In this document: piece after piece, positions 1-8,155 of the stretch | Position numbering within the stretch: the stretch's first letter is position 1 | Layout: the number at the start of each line of letters is the position of its first letter | Source: CAYUMU01 sp964445985 | Lineage (GTDB): Bacteria > Planctomycetota > Planctomycetia > Pirellulales > S012-138 | Reading direction: 5' to 3' | Assembly: GCA_964445985.1 (NCBI GenBank) | Contig: CAYUMU010000019.1 | Location: forward strand, 1-64,000 | Length of the DNA: 64,000 nucleotides | Program-made: the position numbers and the translations under genes | The notes under the pieces: model-generated | Told to the model about the DNA's origin: nothing | What the model saw: the letters and a program-made list of their open reading frames with translations, nothing else | Databases searched by the model: none

Positions 1-951
1 GAAGACGTCGAAGGCGAAGCCCTGACCACGCTGGTGGTTAACAAGATGCGCGGCATCATCAAGGCCTGTGCCGTCAAGGCTCCCGGCTACGGCGATCGCC
101 GCAAGGCCATGATGGAAGACCTGGCCATCCTCACCGGCGGCAAGGCCATCTTCAAAGACCTCGGCATCGAGCTCGAATCGGTCAAGCCCGAAGACCTCGG
201 CAAAGCCAAAAAGGTTATCATCAAGTCCGAAGAAACGATCATCGTCGGCGGCGCCGGCGATAAGAAATCGATCGACGGTCGGGCCGAAATGATCCGCCGC
301 GAAGTCGATCGCACCGAAAGCGAGTACGATCGCGAGAAGCTCCAAGAACGCCTGGCCAAGCTGGCCGGCGGCGTGGCTCAAATTGTGTGCGGGGCCGCCA
401 CCGAAACCGAAATGAAAGAGCGCAAAGCCCTGCTCGAAGACGCCAAGGCCGCCACCCAGGCTGCCCTGGAAGAAGGCATTGTGCCCGGCGGCGGCGTGGC
501 CCTCATTCGGGCCAGCAAAGCCCTCAAAAACCTCAAGCTCGAAGGCGACGAGGCCCTGGGCGCCAAGATCATTGAGAACGTGCTCGATTACCCGCTCCGC
601 TACATCGCCGAAAACGCCGGCAAGGACGGCGCGGTGGTCGTCAACCGCGTGCGTCAGCTCAAAGATAAGAACGAAGGCTACGACGCCGACAAAGACCGTT
701 ACGGCGACATGCTCAAGTTCGGCGTGATCGACCCCGCCAAGGTGGTTCGTACCGCCCTGCAGAACGCCGCCAGCGTGGCTGCCCTGCTGCTTACCACCGA
801 CTGCATGATCACCGACATCCCCAAAGAAGACGATGGCGGCGACGACCATCACCACGACCACGGCATGGGAGACATGGGTGGCATGGGAGGAATGGGCGGC
901 GGCATGGGCGGCATGGGGATGGGAGGCATGGGTGGCATGGGCGGATTCTAA
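1..951 (+). CDS. groEL: GroEL chaperonin, GGM-tailed copy (5' truncated by window edge)
   Basis: This is the C-terminal 316 residues of a 60-kDa chaperonin. The frame is open from base 1, so the gene starts outside the window. The visible part covers the end of the apical domain, the second intermediate segment and the equatorial domain, with the conserved APGYGDRR stretch and the PGGGVAL motif. The tail runs through an acidic, His-rich stretch (DDHHHDH) into about 25 residues of repeated GGM, the usual GroEL tail that projects into the folding cavity. groES follows 110 bp downstream on the same strand and a second groEL follows that. Identification is certain; only the N-terminal part cannot be judged. 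Confidence 0.97.
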   Translation, partial: EDVEGEALTTLVVNKMRGIIKACAVKAPGYGDRRKAMMEDLAILTGGKAIFKDLGIELESVKPEDLGKAKKVIIKSEETIIVGGAGDKKSIDGRAEMIRREVDRTESEYDREKLQERLAKLAGGVAQIVCGAATETEMKERKALLEDAKAATQAALEEGIVPGGGVALIRASKALKNLKLEGDEALGAKIIENVLDYPLRYIAENAGKDGAVVVNRVRQLKDKNEGYDADKDRYGDMLKFGVIDPAKVVRTALQNAASVAALLLTTDCMITDIPKEDDGGDDHHHDHGMGDMGGMGGMGGGMGGMGMGGMGGMGGF

Positions 952-1061
952 GCAGCTCCGCTCGTCCCGCTTCCTTGAATTCGCCCGCCGCTACGGCGGC
1001 CGGCCCGCAACGAACCAACAACCATATTTTTTCCAAATAACTTTCCCTGAGGAAATACGTC

Positions 1062-1352
1062 ATGAATCTGCGTCCTTTGGAAGATCGCGTCGTTATCGAG
1101 CCCAAGGCTGCTGAAGAGAAAACCGCCGGTGGCATCGTGCTGCCCGACGCTGCCCAAGAGAAGCCCCAGCGCGGCATGGTCATCGCCGTCGGGCCGGGCC
1201 GCCTGCTCGATAGCGGCGAGCGTGGCCAACTGTCCGTAGGCAAGGGCGACGAGGTCATCTACGGCCGCTACGCCGGCAGCGAAGTCGAAGTAAACGGCAA
1301 GGACTACAAAATCATGCGGGAAAGCGACATTCTGGCCAAAGTCGTTAAGTAA
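1062..1352 (+). CDS. groES: GroES co-chaperonin
   Basis: A 96-residue protein with full-length GroES features: N-terminal LRPLEDRVVI, the mobile loop around EEKTAGGIVLPD that contacts GroEL, and the C-terminal ESDILAKV strand. It forms the heptameric lid of the GroEL chamber in the cytoplasm. The ATG at 1062 is preceded by TGAGGAA (1048-1054). It lies between two groEL genes, so it may serve both rings; that sharing is inferred. Confidence 0.98.
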   Translation: MNLRPLEDRVVIEPKAAEEKTAGGIVLPDAAQEKPQRGMVIAVGPGRLLDSGERGQLSVGKGDEVIYGRYAGSEVEVNGKDYKIMRESDILAKVVK

Positions 1353-1434
1353 GCTCGCCAAGTAAGCAAACGCCCCCACACCGCGTTTACCGCCAGGCAC
1401 ATCGAATTTCCCCAGAACATAAGGAGCCGCTCAG

Positions 1435-3057
1435 GTGGCTAAACAACTGCTTTTCGACGATCAGGCCCGGGCCAAAATGCTCTTGGGCGTGAACAAGCTG
1501 GCCAACGCCGTGGCCGTGACGATGGGCCCCACCGGCCGCAACGTCATCATCAACAAGTCGTTCGGCGGACCGACCGTTACCAAAGACGGCGTCACCGTCA
1601 GTAAAGAAATCGAGCTGGAAGACCACTTCGAAAACATGGGCGCCAAGCTCGTGAACGAAGTCGCCTCCAAAACCTCCGACATCGCCGGCGATGGCACCAC
1701 CACCGCCACGGTCTTGGCCCGCGCCATCTTCAAAGACGGCCTCCGCACCATCTCGGCCGGAACCAACCCCATGGCCGTGCGCCGCGGGATCGATAAAGCC
1801 GTCGACGCCGCCGTGGGCAAGCTCCGCGAGATGGCCAAGGCCGTCGATAGCAAGGAGCAAATCGCCCAGGTCGGCACCATTAGCGCCAACAGCGATCGCG
1901 TGATCGGCGACCTGCTGGCCGACGCCTTCGAACGCGTGGGCCGCGATGGCGTGATCACCGTCGAAGAAGGCAAAGGCACCGACACCACCCTCGAACTGGT
2001 CGAAGGCATGCAGTTCGACAAGGGCTTCATTTCCCCGTACTTCATCAACAAGCCGGCCGAAATGGAGTGCGTGCTCGAGAATGCCTACATTCTCATCCAC
2101 GAGAAAAAGATCAGCAGCCTCCGCGAACTAATCCCGGTGCTAGAGCAGGTCAGCCAGGTCGGCCGCCCGCTGCTCATCATTGCCGAAGACGTGGAGGGCG
2201 ATGCCCTCACCGCTCTGGTGGTGAACAAGCTCCGCGGCGTGCTCAACGTGTGTGCCGTTAAGGCCCCCGGCTTCGGCGATCGCCGCAAGGCCATGCTCGG
2301 CGACATCGCCGTGCTCACCGGCGGCACCCTGATCAGCGAAGACCTCGGCCTCAAGCTCGAAAACCTCAAGCTGGCCCAGCTCGGTCAGGCCAAGCAGATC
2401 AGCGTGGACAAGAGCGCCACCACCATCGTGCAAGGCGCTGGCAAGGCCGACGAGCTGCAAGCCCGCATCAAGCAAATTCGCAACCAACGCGAAGCCACCG
2501 AAAGCGAGTACGATCGCGAGAAGTTCGACGAACGTCTCGCCAAGCTCACCGGCGGCGTGGCCATCATTTCGGTCGGTGGCAGCACCGAAGCCGACATGAA
2601 GCAACGCAAAGCCCGCGTGGAAGACGCCCTGCACGCCACCCGCGCGGCCGTCGAAGAAGGCATTTTGCCGGGCGGCGGCGTCGCCCTGCTCCGTTGCCAA
2701 GAAGTGGTGCTCGAAGCCAAGAAGGGCCTCAAGAACGACGAAGGCGCCGCCACCGGTGTCGACATCATCTACCGTGCCCTCGAAGCCCCCATGCGTCAAA
2801 TCGCCGACAACAGCGGCATCGATGGCTCGGTCGTCGCCGACGAAGTTCGCGAAAAAGCCACCAACGTGGGCTACGACGCCAACAGCGGTGAATTCGTGGA
2901 CATGCTCAAGGCCGGCATCATCGACCCGCTGAAAGTCGTCCGCAGTGCCCTCTCCAACGCGGCCAGCATTGCCGCCCTGATGCTGACCACCGAGTGCATG
3001 GTCACCAACCTCGATAAAGACGACAAGGGCCAGCGCGTGGAAGGCAGCATCCGCTAA
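1435..3057 (+). CDS. groEL: GroEL chaperonin, second copy without GGM tail
   Basis: A complete 540-residue chaperonin. The GTG start at 1435 is chosen because AAGGAG lies at 1421-1426 and translation begins VAKQLLFDD, the expected N-terminus. ATP-site residues are visible in DGTTTATVL near residue 85, along with EGMQFDKG and PGGGVALL. Unlike the copy at the window start, it ends in KDDKGQRVEGSIR with no GGM repeat, and several conserved positions differ. Paralogues without the GGM tail often have specialised clients, but nothing here shows which. It is in line with groES 82 bp upstream, so co-transcription is likely. No CIRCE-type operator was seen in the gaps inside the cluster. Confidence 0.96.
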   Translation: MAKQLLFDDQARAKMLLGVNKLANAVAVTMGPTGRNVIINKSFGGPTVTKDGVTVSKEIELEDHFENMGAKLVNEVASKTSDIAGDGTTTATVLARAIFKDGLRTISAGTNPMAVRRGIDKAVDAAVGKLREMAKAVDSKEQIAQVGTISANSDRVIGDLLADAFERVGRDGVITVEEGKGTDTTLELVEGMQFDKGFISPYFINKPAEMECVLENAYILIHEKKISSLRELIPVLEQVSQVGRPLLIIAEDVEGDALTALVVNKLRGVLNVCAVKAPGFGDRRKAMLGDIAVLTGGTLISEDLGLKLENLKLAQLGQAKQISVDKSATTIVQGAGKADELQARIKQIRNQREATESEYDREKFDERLAKLTGGVAIISVGGSTEADMKQRKARVEDALHATRAAVEEGILPGGGVALLRCQEVVLEAKKGLKNDEGAATGVDIIYRALEAPMRQIADNSGIDGSVVADEVREKATNVGYDANSGEFVDMLKAGIIDPLKVVRSALSNAASIAALMLTTECMVTNLDKDDKGQRVEGSIR

Positions 3058-3095
3058 GGATCGTCGCCCCTCCATTCGTAGTGATATTGCGCAGC

Positions 3096-3132
3096 GCGGG
3101 CCACTTCGATGTCTTTTGTCGAGGTGGCCCGC
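3096..3132 (+). terminator. Strong hairpin after the second groEL (terminator-like)
   Basis: A 14-bp stem (3096-3109 with 3119-3132, one G-U wobble) closes a 9-base loop, 39 bp after the groEL stop. There is no T-run after it, so it may be an RNA stabiliser or a Rho-associated stop instead of a classic intrinsic terminator. Confidence 0.45.
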
Positions 3133-3186
3133 TCGCAGCGCGGAGGTAGCCCGGTAAATCCAATACGCGTGGCCTGCCAGCCGCAT

Positions 3187-3309
3187 TGGATTGCAAATTG
3201 AAAATTAACCATTGCAAATTGCAAATTGAAAGACGCAAGCGGCTATCCGCATTAAATTTGCAATTTGCAATTTGCATTTTTCAATTTTCAATCTGCCGTT
3301 GAGGTCGTA
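3187..3309. repeat. AT-rich imperfect inverted repeat built from TTGCAAATT units
   Basis: The left arm (about 3189-3230) repeats TTGCAAATTGAAA. The right arm (about 3254-3292) repeats TTTGCAATTTGC and TTTTCAATTTTCAAT, so the two arms can pair into a long hairpin. The right end, 3268-3309, recurs at 60671-60712 with only a few changes and is followed there too by GTTGAGGTCGTA. It stands out in an otherwise GC-rich chromosome. No gene is seen in 3058-3488. It looks like a dispersed intergenic element; function unknown. Confidence 0.7.
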
Positions 3310-3488
3310 CGCCAATCAGCAATCGATCCGCATCCAACCGGTCAAATGCCAAACAGCGTGCCGAAAAAAAGTGGGGTGATACGAACCCACCCCCGCCGAG
3401 TATAAATAATAACAGCCATAAGCAGTCGCGGTCCTCTTCCCGGAACCGCAGCCCGCTTTCTTACCCCCGCGAATTTCGTCACAGAACC

Positions 3489-4661
3489 ATGACGACCATG
3501 TCTGCTAAACGCTGTTATTACGAAGTCTTGGAGGTTGAAAAGAAAGCCTCCATCGATCAAATCAAATCCAGCTACCGCAAGCTGGCGATCAAATATCACC
3601 CAGATAAGAACAAGGGCGACGAAACCGTCTCCATCAAGTTCAAAGAAGTGTCCGAGGCCTTCGAGGTTCTCAGCGACTCCGATAAGCGTGCCCGCTACGA
3701 CCGCTTTGGCCACGCCGGCGTGAACAGCTCGGCCGGCCGCGGCCACGATCCCCGCGACCTGTTCAAGAGCGTGTTTGGCAGCTTCTTCGGCGGCGACATG
3801 GAAGACCTCTTCGGCGGAGGCGGCGGAACCCGCGTCCACCGCGGCGCCGACGCTACCTGCTGCGTGCAGCTCGACCTGTTCGAGGCGGCCCGAGGCGTCA
3901 AGAAAAAGATCCGCTTCCGCCGCCGCGAACGCTGCGAAGAATGCCACGGCAGCGGAGCGGCGCCCGGCAGCAAACCCGAAACCTGCTCCTACTGCGGCGG
4001 CCAAGGGCGGGTGCGGCAGCGGCTCGGCATCTTCGACATGACCACCGAGTGCCCTGCCTGCCACGGCGCTGGCGAAGTCGTGCGGCAATCGTGCCGTGGC
4101 TGCCGCGGCCAAGGGCTGGTGGCCCGCGAAATCCAGCGCGAAGTGCAAATTCCCGCCGGCATCGACGAGCAAACCCGCCTCCGCCTTGAAGGCGAGGGCG
4201 AGGCCAGCCCCGATGGCGGTCCCGCCGGCGACTGCTACCTGTTCTTCGAAATCAAACCGCACCCGCTGTTCGAGCGCGACGGCCAACACCTCGTTTGCCA
4301 GGTTCCCATCACCTACGCCCAGGCCTGCCTGGGGGCCAAGATCGAGGTGCCCACGCTCGACGGCAAAGAGCCGCTCACCGTCCCCGCCGGCACACAGCCC
4401 GGCGAGGTGTTTCGCCTCCGAGGCCGAGGGCTGCCCAACGTCCGAGGCGGCCGGGGCGGCGACTTGCTGGTGCAGGTGGTGATCGAAGTCCCCAAGCAAC
4501 TTTCGCGTCCGCAAGAAGAACTGCTGCGCCAACTCGATGAACTGGAGGAGCAGCACGCTTCGCCGCGGCGCAAGGGCTTCCTGGAAAAACTCCGCGAGTT
4601 CTTCGTGCCCGAAGATGGAGACGGCGCCGAGACGGCCGCGGAAGACAGTGCCGAACATTAA
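3489..4661 (+). CDS. dnaJ: DnaJ (Hsp40) co-chaperone
   Basis: A 390-residue class I DnaJ that stimulates DnaK ATPase and holds unfolded proteins. The J domain occupies about 9-73 with the HPD triad at 37-39. A G/F-rich linker with GGDMEDLFGGGGG follows at about 96-114. The zinc domain holds four CxxCxGxG repeats, with Cys pairs at 149/152, 166/169, 188/191 and 202/205. The C-terminal substrate-binding beta domains run from about 215 to 350. The first in-frame ATG (3489) is used; ATG at 3498 (MSAK) is an equally plausible start. grpE follows, so DnaK partners are grouped here without dnaK itself in the window. Confidence 0.97.
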   Translation: MTTMSAKRCYYEVLEVEKKASIDQIKSSYRKLAIKYHPDKNKGDETVSIKFKEVSEAFEVLSDSDKRARYDRFGHAGVNSSAGRGHDPRDLFKSVFGSFFGGDMEDLFGGGGGTRVHRGADATCCVQLDLFEAARGVKKKIRFRRRERCEECHGSGAAPGSKPETCSYCGGQGRVRQRLGIFDMTTECPACHGAGEVVRQSCRGCRGQGLVAREIQREVQIPAGIDEQTRLRLEGEGEASPDGGPAGDCYLFFEIKPHPLFERDGQHLVCQVPITYAQACLGAKIEVPTLDGKEPLTVPAGTQPGEVFRLRGRGLPNVRGGRGGDLLVQVVIEVPKQLSRPQEELLRQLDELEEQHASPRRKGFLEKLREFFVPEDGDGAETAAEDSAEH

Positions 4662-4693
4662 TAGTGCCGAACATTAATAGTGCCAAACATTAG
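4647..4693 (+). repeat. Three tandem 16-bp repeats spanning the dnaJ stop codon
   Basis: Unit AGTGCCGAACATTAAT occurs at 4647-4662 and 4663-4678, with a diverged third copy at 4679-4693. The TAA that ends dnaJ (4659-4661) lies in the first copy, and each copy carries the same TAA or TAG in the dnaJ frame region. It probably arose by slippage. Confidence 0.85.
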
Positions 4694-4819
4694 TTGAGAC
4701 CGGTCCTCGTGGCAAAACAAGCCGCTGGCCGACCGACCCCCCGTAGGGTTACCAACACAGTTTCCGTTTTTTTCTCGATGGATGTGCCCCCCGGTGAAAA
4801 ACTGAGGGCCAAGGGAACA

Positions 4820-5428
4820 ATGCAAAGCAGAGAGGGTGATCCCAACCAACCTGAGTCCGACCAGGTTCGCGACTCAAACCCCAGGCCGGCGCCGCCCGCC
4901 GCCGATGGCTCGGCTAGCCAATCAACCGCGGCAGCCAACGCCGAAAGTTCGGCCAATGGCGAACGTATCGTGGCTCAACTCCGTCAGGAATTGGCCGCCT
5001 CGCAAGACCGCGTGCTGCGCTGCCAGGCCGATTTCGACAACTTCCGCCGCCGCAGCGCCAAAGAAATGCAGGAACTGCAGCAATACGCCTCGCTGAACTT
5101 GCTTCGCGACTTGCTGAACGTGCGTGACAACCTCGAAAGGGCCATTGCCGCCGCCGAAAAAACGCAAGACTCCAGCAGCCTGCTCGAAGGCGTGCGGATG
5201 GTCAGCGCCCAGCTCGCCGGCGTGTTCCAGCAGCACTGGGTGCAAGAAGTCGGCGTTCCCGGCGAACCCTTCGACCCCCAGCGGCACGAAGCCATCGGCT
5301 CGCAGCCCAGCGATGAACACCCGGCCGGCGCCATTTGCATCGTGGCGCAAACCGGCTTCATGCTCCACGACCGCGTCATCCGCCCGGCCCTGGTCATGGT
5401 TTCCACCGGCCCCCCCAGCCCCGGCTAG
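4820..5428 (+). CDS. grpE: GrpE nucleotide exchange factor
   Basis: GrpE releases ADP from DnaK. A disordered, polar N-terminal stretch leads into the long coiled coil (LRQELAASQDRVLRCQADFDNFRRR), then the conserved LLRDLLNVRDNLERA segment and the beta-wing domain with FDPQRHEAIG and a C-terminal RPALVMVS. The frame is open from 4694 and an ATG also lies at 4778. ATG 4820 is preferred because AAGGGA sits just upstream and the resulting length (202 residues) suits the family. It follows dnaJ in the same direction. Confidence 0.93.
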   Translation: MQSREGDPNQPESDQVRDSNPRPAPPAADGSASQSTAAANAESSANGERIVAQLRQELAASQDRVLRCQADFDNFRRRSAKEMQELQQYASLNLLRDLLNVRDNLERAIAAAEKTQDSSSLLEGVRMVSAQLAGVFQQHWVQEVGVPGEPFDPQRHEAIGSQPSDEHPAGAICIVAQTGFMLHDRVIRPALVMVSTGPPSPG

Positions 5429-5475
5429 GATCGAGGATTAAGATTGAAGATTAAATAAGCTCCCAATTTCTCGTC

Positions 5476-5495
5476 ATTCCCGCGCAGGCGGGAAT
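5476..5495. repeat. Short dispersed palindrome (ATTCCCGC type) in the grpE-FmdB gap
   Basis: A perfect 8-bp stem, ATTCCCGC and GCGGGAAT, around a GCAG loop. The same motif family recurs near 14244-14264 and 26217-26260. The rest of the 335-bp gap 5429-5763 shows no gene. Confidence 0.55.
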
Positions 5496-5763
5496 CCAGA
5501 GCACGGAAGTGAAGGAAGAAATCGCTAGCAGGGTTGAAACGATGCATCCAAAGTTCGAGAAAGCGGTCGTCCCGCCGTGAGCCCCTCGATTCTCTCACGT
5601 GACAAAAGCACGCTCGAATCGCCTTGGGATGTTTTTTAGTGTTCAATCCCTCGCGGCGATTTTGGTCCACCCCCCTTGCTCGTCGCCGCTTTCCGCCAAA
5701 AAATCGAACCAATCCTCCCGCATTCCTGCGCCCTTCCACCCCCCCCCGCGACAAGGGTTTGCC

Positions 5764-6090
5764 ATGCCAACCTACGACTACGTTTGCGACGCGTGCCAAC
5801 ACAAGTTCGAGCTTGTGCAGAGCATGAAAGACGACCCCATCCGCAAATGCCCTCAATGCAAAAAACTGAAGCTCCGCCGCCTGTTCGGCACCGGCGCGGC
5901 CGTGGTCTTCAAAGGCTCAGGCTTCTACCAAACCGACTACCGCAGCGACAGCTACAAGAAACAAGCCGCGGCCGATAAGCCTGCCGAAAGCAGCGGCAGT
6001 TCCTCCTCCGACAGCTCAGGGAGTTCCAGCAGCTCCGGCTCGGGTTCCAACTCGTCGGGCGGAAAGAGCGAAGGCAAAGGGAAAGAATAG
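5764..6090 (+). CDS. FmdB-type zinc-ribbon protein with Ser-rich tail
   Basis: A 108-residue protein. The N-terminal 45 residues match the FmdB/putative regulatory zinc-ribbon family: MPTYDYVCDACQHKFE, then CPQC, giving two CxxC knuckles for one Zn ion, then LRRLFGTG and the SGFYQTDYR segment. The rest is a low-complexity tail of Ser and Gly with Lys at the end, probably disordered. ATG 5764 starts exactly at the conserved MPTYDY. The function of the family is poorly defined. No functional neighbour is evident. Confidence 0.88.
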   Translation: MPTYDYVCDACQHKFELVQSMKDDPIRKCPQCKKLKLRRLFGTGAAVVFKGSGFYQTDYRSDSYKKQAAADKPAESSGSSSSDSSGSSSSSGSGSNSSGGKSEGKGKE

Positions 6091-6104
6091 CGATCTGCCT
6101 TCGA

Positions 6105-6140
6105 GGGTGGCACGCTACGCCGGTAACCTTATTGGTTCGG
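6105..6140. repeat. Partial copy of the 150-bp MITE-like repeat (left end only)
   Basis: GGGTGGCACGCTACGCC followed by GGTAACCTTATTGGTTCGG matches the left end of the elements at 46253 and 55726 with one change. The sequence then diverges into another GGGTGGCAC-type repeat (6143 onward) that resembles 47971-48005. Confidence 0.7.
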
Positions 6141-6258
6141 GGCGGGTGGCACCTCCTGAGCCCCAGCGAAGGGCGTGGCAGCAGCGAAGACACCTCAAAT
6201 ATTTTGGCACACCAGGCGTCAATCAGTAAGAACGGGGAGCGTGGCCCCGCCCAATCGC

Positions 6259-7044
6259 CTACTGAGTCGCCTTAGTCGTCGAAATGCCCGCCGCAATGAT
6301 CCGCGGCTCGGGATTGATCTGGTCGTCTTCAATCCGACCGTCGCGGAAGCTGATCACGCGGTGCGCCGCTTCGGCCACCTCTTTACTATGCGTGATCACC
6401 ACCAGCGTCAGGTCGCGGTCGCGATGCAACTGATCGAACAGCTTCAAAATCAGCTCGCCGTTCTTCGAATCCAAATTGCCCGTCGGCTCGTCGGCCAGCA
6501 GCAAGATGGGGTCGTTGGCCAGGCTGCGGGCAATCGCCACCCGCTGCCGCTCGCCTACCGAAAGCTCGCTGGGCAAATGCTTGATGCGGTGCCCCATGTT
6601 CACGGCTTCCAGCAGTTCGCGGGCTTTGTCCGTTCGCGCCTTCGAGGTCATCTCGAGCTCGAACATGGGGATCTGCACGTTCTCCAGCGCGCTGAGCGTG
6701 GGGAGCAGATAGAACGACTGGAACACAAAGCCAATCTTGTGAGACCGCAGCCAGTCGAGCGAAGGAATCTCCGATAGCCGTTTGCCATCGAAGAACACCT
6801 CGCCCGAGGTCGGCATATCGAGGGCGCCCACAATGTTGAGCATGGTGGATTTGCCGCTGCCGCTTGGCCCCACCACGGCCAGGTAGTCGCCGTGGCGGAT
6901 CTCAAACGTGACATCGACCAGGGCTTTGACCTTGCCGTCTTCGTATTCCTTGCTGACGTGTTCCGCCCGCAGCAAGACCTTGTTGGAGGCGTCCGTGCGA
7001 TTCATGGACGACTTTGCTTTCTGTTTTGGGACTTGAATCGACAT
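6259..7044 (-). CDS. ABC transporter ATP-binding protein (LolD/MacB-like)
   Basis: A 261-residue ATPase subunit. Numbered from the 7044 start, Walker A GPSGSGKST is at 59-67, the Q-loop at about 109, the signature LSVGERQR at 161-168, Walker B LLLADE at 181-186 followed by PTGNLD, and the switch His at 219. The PTGNLDS motif and the overall pattern fit the lipoprotein-release/macrolide-export subfamily. The start may be ATG 7005 (MNRTD), since the first 13 residues are poorly conserved in type. No permease gene adjoins it here, so the membrane partner must be elsewhere; substrate unknown. Confidence 0.93.
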   Translation of the reverse strand: MSIQVPKQKAKSSMNRTDASNKVLLRAEHVSKEYEDGKVKALVDVTFEIRHGDYLAVVGPSGSGKSTMLNIVGALDMPTSGEVFFDGKRLSEIPSLDWLRSHKIGFVFQSFYLLPTLSALENVQIPMFELEMTSKARTDKARELLEAVNMGHRIKHLPSELSVGERQRVAIARSLANDPILLLADEPTGNLDSKNGELILKLFDQLHRDRDLTLVVITHSKEVAEAAHRVISFRDGRIEDDQINPEPRIIAAGISTTKATQ

Positions 7045-7171
7045 TGTGACCTCGTGGGCCTTCGGTTGTATGATCCTAGCTCAAGCGGATACCGGGGAAA
7101 AGCGTTTCAGCCCCCCGACGACGTTGCTTCGCGGGGAAGATTTCGCCAGGGAGCCGCGTCAACCGTTACCT

Positions 7172-7816
7172 TCAGGAGCGGTTGGCCGACGAGATTTCTC
7201 TCGCAGGAGCTGTTTTTGCAGGTTTTTCTGGGGGCTCGGCCCCTTGGTTCTTCTTTTCCGCCGCCAGCCGCCGCGGCTCAATCACATAGGCATGCCACAA
7301 CAGCATAATGACGCCGCATACCAGTAGACTGTCCGCAATGTTGAAAATGGGCCAGTCAAACCAGGGGGTTTGGAAGTGGATCCAATCTCGCACGGCGTAA
7401 ACCGGTTCGCCCACCTGATGGTCATTGTACGCGGCATGCCACGTGAGACCCGGCAGGCCCAGCCGATCGTACAAATTGCCGAGGATTCCGCCCGTGATGA
7501 GCCCCAGGGCCACGGTCAGCAGCCATTCGCGAGCCGCCCCCACCACAAACAGCCACACCGCAATCCCCACGATGGCGGCCGCCGAAAGCAGAATGAAGAG
7601 GATGCCCCAGCCCTGTCCTACGCCGAACAGAGCGCCTTCGTTCAAACTGGTCTCTACCGATAAAATGCCTTCCCACACCGGCCAGCGATCCCGGCCCGGC
7701 ATGCCGAGCCCGCTGGTGGGGTGAAAAGTCCACCATTTGGTGGCCAGATCGATCGTCAGACCGGCAGCCGCCAGCAGTAGAAAGACCAGGTATCGGCTCT
7801 TGGGAACCGTTTGCAT
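7172..7816 (-). CDS. lspA: Signal peptidase II (prolipoprotein signal peptidase)
   Basis: LspA cleaves signal peptides of diacylglyceryl-modified lipoproteins in the inner membrane. The 214-residue product has four hydrophobic segments (about 9-25, 70-93, 98-114, 157-178). Both catalytic aspartates are present: D117 in GNLYDR and D162 in NIADS. The ATG at 7816 is preferred over an upstream in-frame start at 7861 because a GAGGGG site lies just before it. A hydrophilic tail rich in Pro, Ala and Lys follows the last membrane segment and is longer than usual. Lipoprotein substrates in this window include the products at 10834-12588 and 29994-31337. Confidence 0.95.
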   Translation of the reverse strand: MQTVPKSRYLVFLLLAAAGLTIDLATKWWTFHPTSGLGMPGRDRWPVWEGILSVETSLNEGALFGVGQGWGILFILLSAAAIVGIAVWLFVVGAAREWLLTVALGLITGGILGNLYDRLGLPGLTWHAAYNDHQVGEPVYAVRDWIHFQTPWFDWPIFNIADSLLVCGVIMLLWHAYVIEPRRLAAEKKNQGAEPPEKPAKTAPAREISSANRS

Positions 7817-8155
7817 TATCCCCTCGCAAATGCGGCCTGGTTGAACACTTAGCGGCGGCAATCAACCCGGCTAAATTCAACCGTTCGTGGGCGTGCAGCA
7901 GATCCGGGGGAACCGAACTTCCCTCCGCCAGCGATGTCTGTGCGCACTATCTCCATTTTGTATACAGGGTTAGCGTGTAACTGTCGAGCCGAACTGACGA
8001 CTCGCCCCCACGGGCAAAGCTGGCAATTCCCAGCGGAAAACGCCGCGCCGGGCTGCTACCATGGCCAGCAGCTTTCTGGTGATTCGCCCGCCCGCCCCCA
8101 GGCTTGGGCAACAACCCGATAATTTTCGCGTTTTGTGGGAAGGAAGATTCCGACG

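Noticed and set aside
1353..1434. CIRCE (HrcA) operator in the groESL cluster
   Set aside because: No TTAGCACTC-N9-GAGTGCTAA or close match in the visible gaps; the true 5' region of the cluster is outside the window.
3187..3309. CRISPR-like array
   Set aside because: The AT-rich units are adjacent and not separated by unique spacers of constant length; no array was seen anywhere else.
3342..4658. A 438-residue minus-strand frame over dnaJ
   Set aside because: The plus strand is an unmistakable DnaJ with all zinc and HPD motifs; the antisense frame is a by-product of GC codon bias.
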